Positions 59,473 through 64,000 of a DNA stretch of 64,000 bases are shown in pieces. The position numbers and the translations under genes were made by a program. This DNA is from Neurospora tetraspora. Lineage: Eukaryota > Ascomycota > Sordariomycetes > Sordariales > Sordariaceae. Where the stretch lies: positions 992,001 to 1,056,000 of the forward strand of contig NW_026944391.1 of the NCBI RefSeq assembly GCF_033439725.1, written 5' to 3'. The notes beneath the pieces were generated by a model. It was not told where the DNA came from and made no database searches. It worked only from the letters and a program-made list of their open reading frames with translations. The stretch's first letter is position 1. Each line of letters starts with the position of its first letter.

Positions 59473-59793
59473 AGAGTTGTACTTACACACAACAGTGAAA
59501 ACACAGCTTAACTTGCACAACGTCATCCTACTCGTCAGGTCTTCAAAACCGACCGTCTGACTAGTTGCGGGCCAAGCGACGGTATCTGTAAGTTACCGTG
59601 GTTAGAAGTTCTACATACTGCATATACTATTATCATGTAAATCCGGTTAGGGTGTTAGTGCTTTCCGCGGGCGGCCCCGATACAGAACCCCGCTTGAACT
59701 ATCAAGCTCATAACGCACGGCCCAAAAACTACACTTTCATCTCGCAAAAGAATTGTTAGACCTAACATCTTAACTTCCATTTCTGTTAGTGCA

Positions 59794-59864
59794 TTTTGCA
59801 CCTCCCAATTTGCACCTCCATTTGCACCTCTATTTGCACCTCCATTTACACCTCCATTTACACA
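59794..59864 (+). repeat. 12-13-bp tandem repeat (TTTGCACCTCCA type), about 6 copies
   Basis: Imperfect tandem copies in non-coding DNA, drifting from TTTGCACCTCC to TTTACACCTCC. Confidence 0.85.
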
Positions 59865-59910
59865 TCGATTTTAAAGCCAAGGTTTCTCCCTACTTTGTAT
59901 TTCACCTACA

Positions 59911-60014
59911 GTACAACCTAATATCCAGCATCTATACGGGCTACAACCCAGGATCCAACCTTCGGTGCAACCCAGTATCCAGCATCTACACGGGCCACAA
60001 CCCAGGATCCAGCC
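59911..60014 (+). repeat. 50-bp direct repeat pair with transition-only differences
   Basis: Copies at 59911-59960 and 59965-60014 differ at six positions. All six are transitions, and in each the first copy has A or T where the second has G or C. This is a RIP-like pattern, on a unit much shorter than RIP normally needs. Confidence 0.8.
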
Positions 60015-60255
60015 TCTCATCGCCCGGGGAAGGGAAGGCAGCTATGCTGCCTCCCCGAACACTAGTGTTACAAGTTGTTCGCGTGATAAATCAGTTTACA
60101 AACACCTACACTATGTGAAGCCGGTACCATTCTTGTCATCACCTGGTTGTATCAGTAACTGTCTCTATACCTAGGTATCCAGGAGCCGCCGGCCCAATCC
60201 TTTTCCTCCCAGTACAAAGTGTATATGGCTCTCCATCAACAGTCTGGGGATGCTA

Positions 60256-62586
60256 TCAAATGAGGGTAATAGTTCGATCCTCGAAAGAATCGAAAAACTT
60301 GGCATGAGTCCAGGCTTTCAAGTAATCCGGCAAGCGACTGTCGGGTTCATCTATTTCAGTTTCAAAGTGTCCGATCCGGCTGAAAGTATCAGATTGCGCT
60401 TGGACGGATTTGAGAACCAATCCGCGATAGGTCATATAGCGTCCTTTGAATCTTATATTTGGGTGATGACTGTGGTTGTACTCAGTCAGTAGCAAAAACC
60501 GTAACGTATCCAAAGTCTCGTGTTGATCTTCAAAGGCGTCCGGGTAGACGCGAGCGCGGACTCCAGCAACCCAAATGCATGAGAATCTATACGTGGGATC
60601 CTCGGTCCTGAATTCTTGTAATTCAATAGGTGTCGTTAGGGGCACAGCCCGAACCGAGCCGTGGAGAACCAGAAAGGCTGAGGCAATCGAGTCAAATTCG
60701 CCGTCTGGATATGTTGGTGTGATACTAGCACTCAAGACCTGTAATTTACGCATCTTCAGCAGCGCGCCGCGGTCTTCATGCCAGTAGCGCACTGGCGTGT
60801 CGATTGATGCCCATGACCAAGAGGGCGCTCGGTACTCTCTAGGCCGTTGAGAAGTGAGAAAAGGCCCAGACCCACGTCTTACTTTTGGACCATTACCCCA
60901 ACAAAGCGCAGTTGGGATGTCTTCTTTCCACAGGCCGGCTAGGTATTCCTTCCCTGTCTCAAGGTGATAGACCCGGGCGACGGCGGAAAGCGCGCGCAAT
61001 TTGTCTGAGGCTAAGGATGCTGCTCTTGTGGTATATTCGTGAACCACGTCGTACCATGACGTTGAGCACGACAACCTGTATGTGCTACAGTTGGTCATCA
61101 ACATTTCCTGTTGTCCCTTTTCACACCGATCAATCTTTCCACTTGTCACGGACGTCTTGGCTAGGGGTAAATCAAATCCTGGGGTGCCAACAAGCTCAGT
61201 ATGCGTCCTGCACTTCCACTCCAAATGGTGAGTCCGATAACTCAAAATGTGTGGTGAGAGCATATACTCCTGATACGTCCACGCTCGCTTAAAAATGGGA
61301 TCTTTGCGGCGGACAAACGCGGCCGACGCCAGATCCACAGACAAACAACACGATACTCTCACTGCAGTCGATCGCAATCCGAACATTCATAGCGTGGCAA
61401 CCGTGGGTCCAATATCCACGTCGGTATAAGAACCCGTCGTAAATGCTCGTGGATGACGCGGCGCATATTGTGAGTGTCGCGTACTGATAAACCTCAGGCA
61501 TGTGGTTGACCTCTTCGCGGAGATCCTCTTGATCGTCTTGGATAATGCAGAGGGCATCGATCCATAGGTACCGGATCCCTAAGCCTCGGCAAACATAAAC
61601 CGCGTCTTTCATGGTTTGAGGAAGAGTGTCGAGGGGGATACGTTCCTTATGAGCCAACTGCGTTGCTTTGGTAGTCTTCAAGGGCACATCGCCGCCCCAG
61701 ACGTAACTTAAAGCACACCATTTGCACTGTTCACTCTTATCCATTTCAGATGTCTCCACAAGCCTCACGTCATGTTCTTTGACATCCAAAAGCCTGGTGG
61801 GAAGAAAAGAGGAAGGTGGCATGCGGCAAAGGGGGTGAGATAAGAGGCATTTGGACATCAAACCTCGACAAATCTCGAACGAATCCGGAGCGCCTGGGTC
61901 GCAAGTCAAGGTCTCTCTTGGCCCATCTGGTAGTTGTTAGCAAAATACTTGGAGGAAGCTTGTAGAAAGGGTTGGAAATCTCGACGAAGCATTATGAAGG
62001 TAGGCAACTTACCCGGCTGAATAATGGCTCTTGGTGAATTGGCCCGCGTTTTATATTGTCCCTCTTGTAAGAGAAGGCTAAGATCCCAATACCCATACGC
62101 CTCTGTCTTGCTGTCTTTCTCTGTTTCATCTATTTTTTGAAATAATGCCTGCACAGTTCCTGAGCCATCGACATCAAGTAGTTCGAGCAGCTCTGAGTCC
62201 TTCATGTCCCTGTACTCCTCAAACCAAAACTCAAACAGGAGGCATTTGTCATCCAGCGCCTTCCTTAGATCAGCAATTTTGTCGGCTATGCAGAGACGAA
62301 TGAAAGGAATTCCTTGGCTTATACAGATTCCGATGGCAACGGGGGTACCAGAAATCTGCTTCGCGTCTGTGACTACTTTGATTCGGCCGCAGTGGCGGCA
62401 GGAATGAGGAATGTCGTAACTCTGGCTCCATGGTCTTATATCTTTGTCCCATACCTGGCCGTTACCTTTCAGGTCGTAGTTATTCGCGGCTATTTTCTCT
62501 GTGGGTAATATTGTGGCAGCTTCTTCCTTGCCGTAAGCCAGGTCGTCTTGGTCTGATTCTTGTTGGCGCAACCGCGGGGAATCCAT
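60256..62586 (-). CDS. HET-domain heterokaryon incompatibility protein (frame break inside the domain)
   Basis: Exon 1 (62013-62586, starting MDSPRLRQQESDQDD) joins exon 2 at 61926 through a classic intron (GTAAGT, GCTAAC branch, TACCAG). HET domains trigger programmed cell death when incompatible fungi fuse. Seen: an N-terminal region with CRHCGRI and a long acidic helical part; SHPLCRMPP and LPTRLLDV; HET motif 1 (ALSYVWGGD), motif 2 (GIRYLWIDALCIIQDD) and motif 3 (RAWTYQEYML); and a C-terminal beta region. Between motifs 2 and 3 the frame changes. Either a 61-nt intron (61302-61362, GTGAGA donor, AAG acceptor, no clear branch) is removed, giving 727 aa, or one extra base near 61340 has broken the gene. 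Residues on both sides look HET-like throughout, which slightly favours a frameshift. Confidence 0.75.
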
Positions 62587-64000
62587 CGTCGACGCTTGTT
62601 CAATTCGCTGGCAAAACATGTGGGTAACTGGCTGAGAGGCGCTCAAAGAGCAAAGAGAATTTGCTCCGCCCAAGAAGAGGATAATAGCATCAGGTTTTGA
62701 TGGCTGTAGAGGTGAGGATAGATATCAGTGACGGGATGTAGTCGGAATAAGACAGTGGTGGTGGCGGTTAGCGCCATTCAAAAAGTTTGGAGTTTCATAG
62801 TCGATGTCACCACCACCCCCTGTCTACTAGCTTCGTTGATATCTCAACCAATCACCAGAGGAATACCTGGTCGTACGTCAGGCGATTACAACGTCGAGTC
62901 GCGGGAAGTACAAAATCGAGGCGAAGGCTTGGGTGTTGAGGTGCAGGCAAACCGAACGTTGCTGGATGCATTGCTAAAAAGTTTCGACAATCTCAAAACA
63001 TAGACCGGACACTCGGAAATGGTTCGCGAACCCGCACGTGTATAAGCCTGAAAAGTTCAATAATCGATTATCCCAAAGGTAAAAGACTTGAATTTATCAA
63101 TTGTTTAAACTTAAAAGGCAGGAATAACTGGGAATAGAAGGCACAAATGACAAGCCCACAATCACGTGAGAAGACCCGCGCCCCGACAACAAAACAACCA
63201 CTGCAACCTGACTCATATCAAAACAGAAACTTTCCAAGTCTTCTTCTTCTTCTTTCTAGCTCTGGCTCGTCCACGCACTCAGGAAGTACGACAATTCACG
63301 GACGACGGTCGTACAGACAACCCACTCAGAAGCCGAAGGCATCTTGTATCACCTCTCCCGTCCCACATCATAATTCATATCGGCCACTACCCTAACTACC
63401 TCTACACCTAGACCTCATCACCTCCAAACTCCTGCTGCTCATCCAGTCCCCAACGAATATCCAAACATCACCTTCACCACCGCATCTCCACAACAAAGAA
63501 CGCGTCACACCACGCCATCTCCTATCGCCCTGCCACACTTGTCGCACTACAAAACCCCATTGCCCCAGTGCAGCACTACTGACTACTCTCCCATTCTCCC
63601 TAGCAAGCACTGTCACCCAGTTCACAGATAGCAGACAAATAAGTCCTGCCCTCACCCCAGTGAGACAATCTCACAAGTCAACACCATCATTCTCGATAGT
63701 CTTGCAGCAAGTCCAGCATATATCACCAACCTTCTTTGAGTACTATATTTTTGTCGAAGGGGAAAAAAGAACACCCCAAAAGGTTAGCCAGGTTTGCACA
63801 CAAAACACACTCATGCAAGACAAGTCAAACACGGACCCAAAAAAAAAAATTAAAAAAAAAAAAAAATAAAAAAAAAAAAATAAAAAAAAAAAAAGAAACA
63901 CTTCGAGGTAAAATTTATAGATTTGTTTGAAAAGTGGGGAAATCCGGACTTGATTTGAAGACTCAAATCCGGGTCAAATCCAGTCAGGGTTAGGGTTTAA
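62587..64000. other. Region to the window end, no gene seen
   Basis: Promoter of the HET gene, then C-rich and A-rich low-complexity sequence. The last bases include GGGTTAGGGTTT, which resembles one and a half telomere repeats but is not an array. No gene is supported. Confidence 0.5.
63838..63894 (+). repeat. A-rich tract
   Basis: About 57 bases of nearly pure A broken by single T residues. It could be the tail of an old retroposed sequence or simple low complexity. No retroelement coding sequence is seen beside it. Confidence 0.8.

Larger units (their letters stand above)
57537..60255. other. Intergenic region with short unassigned frames and repeats
   Basis: A + strand frame at 57698-57925 (MALMAKWRAVEALATAV with a hydrophobic VVILVLFVAYK) and another ending at 58091 (RIQEDMETLWATHCFD) are protein-like, but I could not splice them. 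A GATA cluster (59380-59472) and two tandem-repeat blocks (59794-59864, 59911-60014) follow. No gene is supported. Confidence 0.4.

Noticed and set aside
63838-63894. Poly(A) tail of a LINE-like element
   Set aside because: No reverse transcriptase fragment or target-site duplication next to the A-rich tract.

Overview
The window is nuclear DNA from a filamentous ascomycete, most likely a Sordariomycete and possibly Sordariales. Evidence: short introns (about 50-170 nt) with GTANGT donors and CTAAC-type branch sites, poly-Asn and Ser-rich proteins, a lone 5S rRNA gene away from any rDNA, and fungus-only families (Chs5, Las17, HET, ankyrin/NACHT proteins). Exon joins were worked out by hand from donor, branch and acceptor sites and reading phase.

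Positions 1-41 kb are mostly conserved housekeeping genes separated by long non-coding stretches: a PIP-box nuclear protein possibly of the SMC5/6-loader type (721-2976, -), a Dnf1-type P4-ATPase flippase (9519-14450, +), an Msc7-like membrane aldehyde dehydrogenase (15948-17907, +), a 79-aa potentially lipidated peptide (20671-21033, +), the XPF/Rad1 nuclease (21494-24461, -) divergent from a 77-aa hydrophilic protein (24965-25273, +), the WASP homologue Las17 (26525-28554, +), eIF1A (29787-30720, -), an orphan protein (31390-32412, +), the exomer subunit Chs5 (33128-34538, +), a Ser-rich SDR (35412-36626, +) and a large disordered protein with 50 consecutive Asn (36971-40825, -). A 166-bp MITE-like element, a G33 tract and several short tandem repeats lie between them. 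Flippase, exomer and Las17 all serve membrane traffic and polarised growth; I read their proximity as incidental.

From 41.5 kb the character changes. A single 5S rRNA gene (41514-41637) is followed by a degenerate duplication and then by an accessory region: an ankyrin protein with a C-terminal subtilisin domain (42489-45745, -), a 314-aa companion protein (46373-47317, -), and, divergent from it, a multi-exon NLR-like gene (about 47.7-54.1 kb, +). The NLR-like gene has a degenerate lipase-like domain, a degenerate NACHT, about 20 ankyrin repeats and a ZZ zinc finger. Its P-loop lysine and hydrolase serine are both missing, and the ankyrin region carries a frameshift. A HET-domain heterokaryon-incompatibility gene (60256-62586, -) also has a frame break between HET motifs 2 and 3. 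Small uncharacterised genes and short repeats fill the gaps, one pair showing only one-directional transitions.

The best candidate for an undescribed system is the 42.5-54.1 kb block: an ankyrin-guided intracellular protease, an unknown companion and a divergently transcribed NLR-like protein lacking key catalytic residues. This resembles a fungal non-self-recognition (NLR plus effector) locus, but the functional link is inference.
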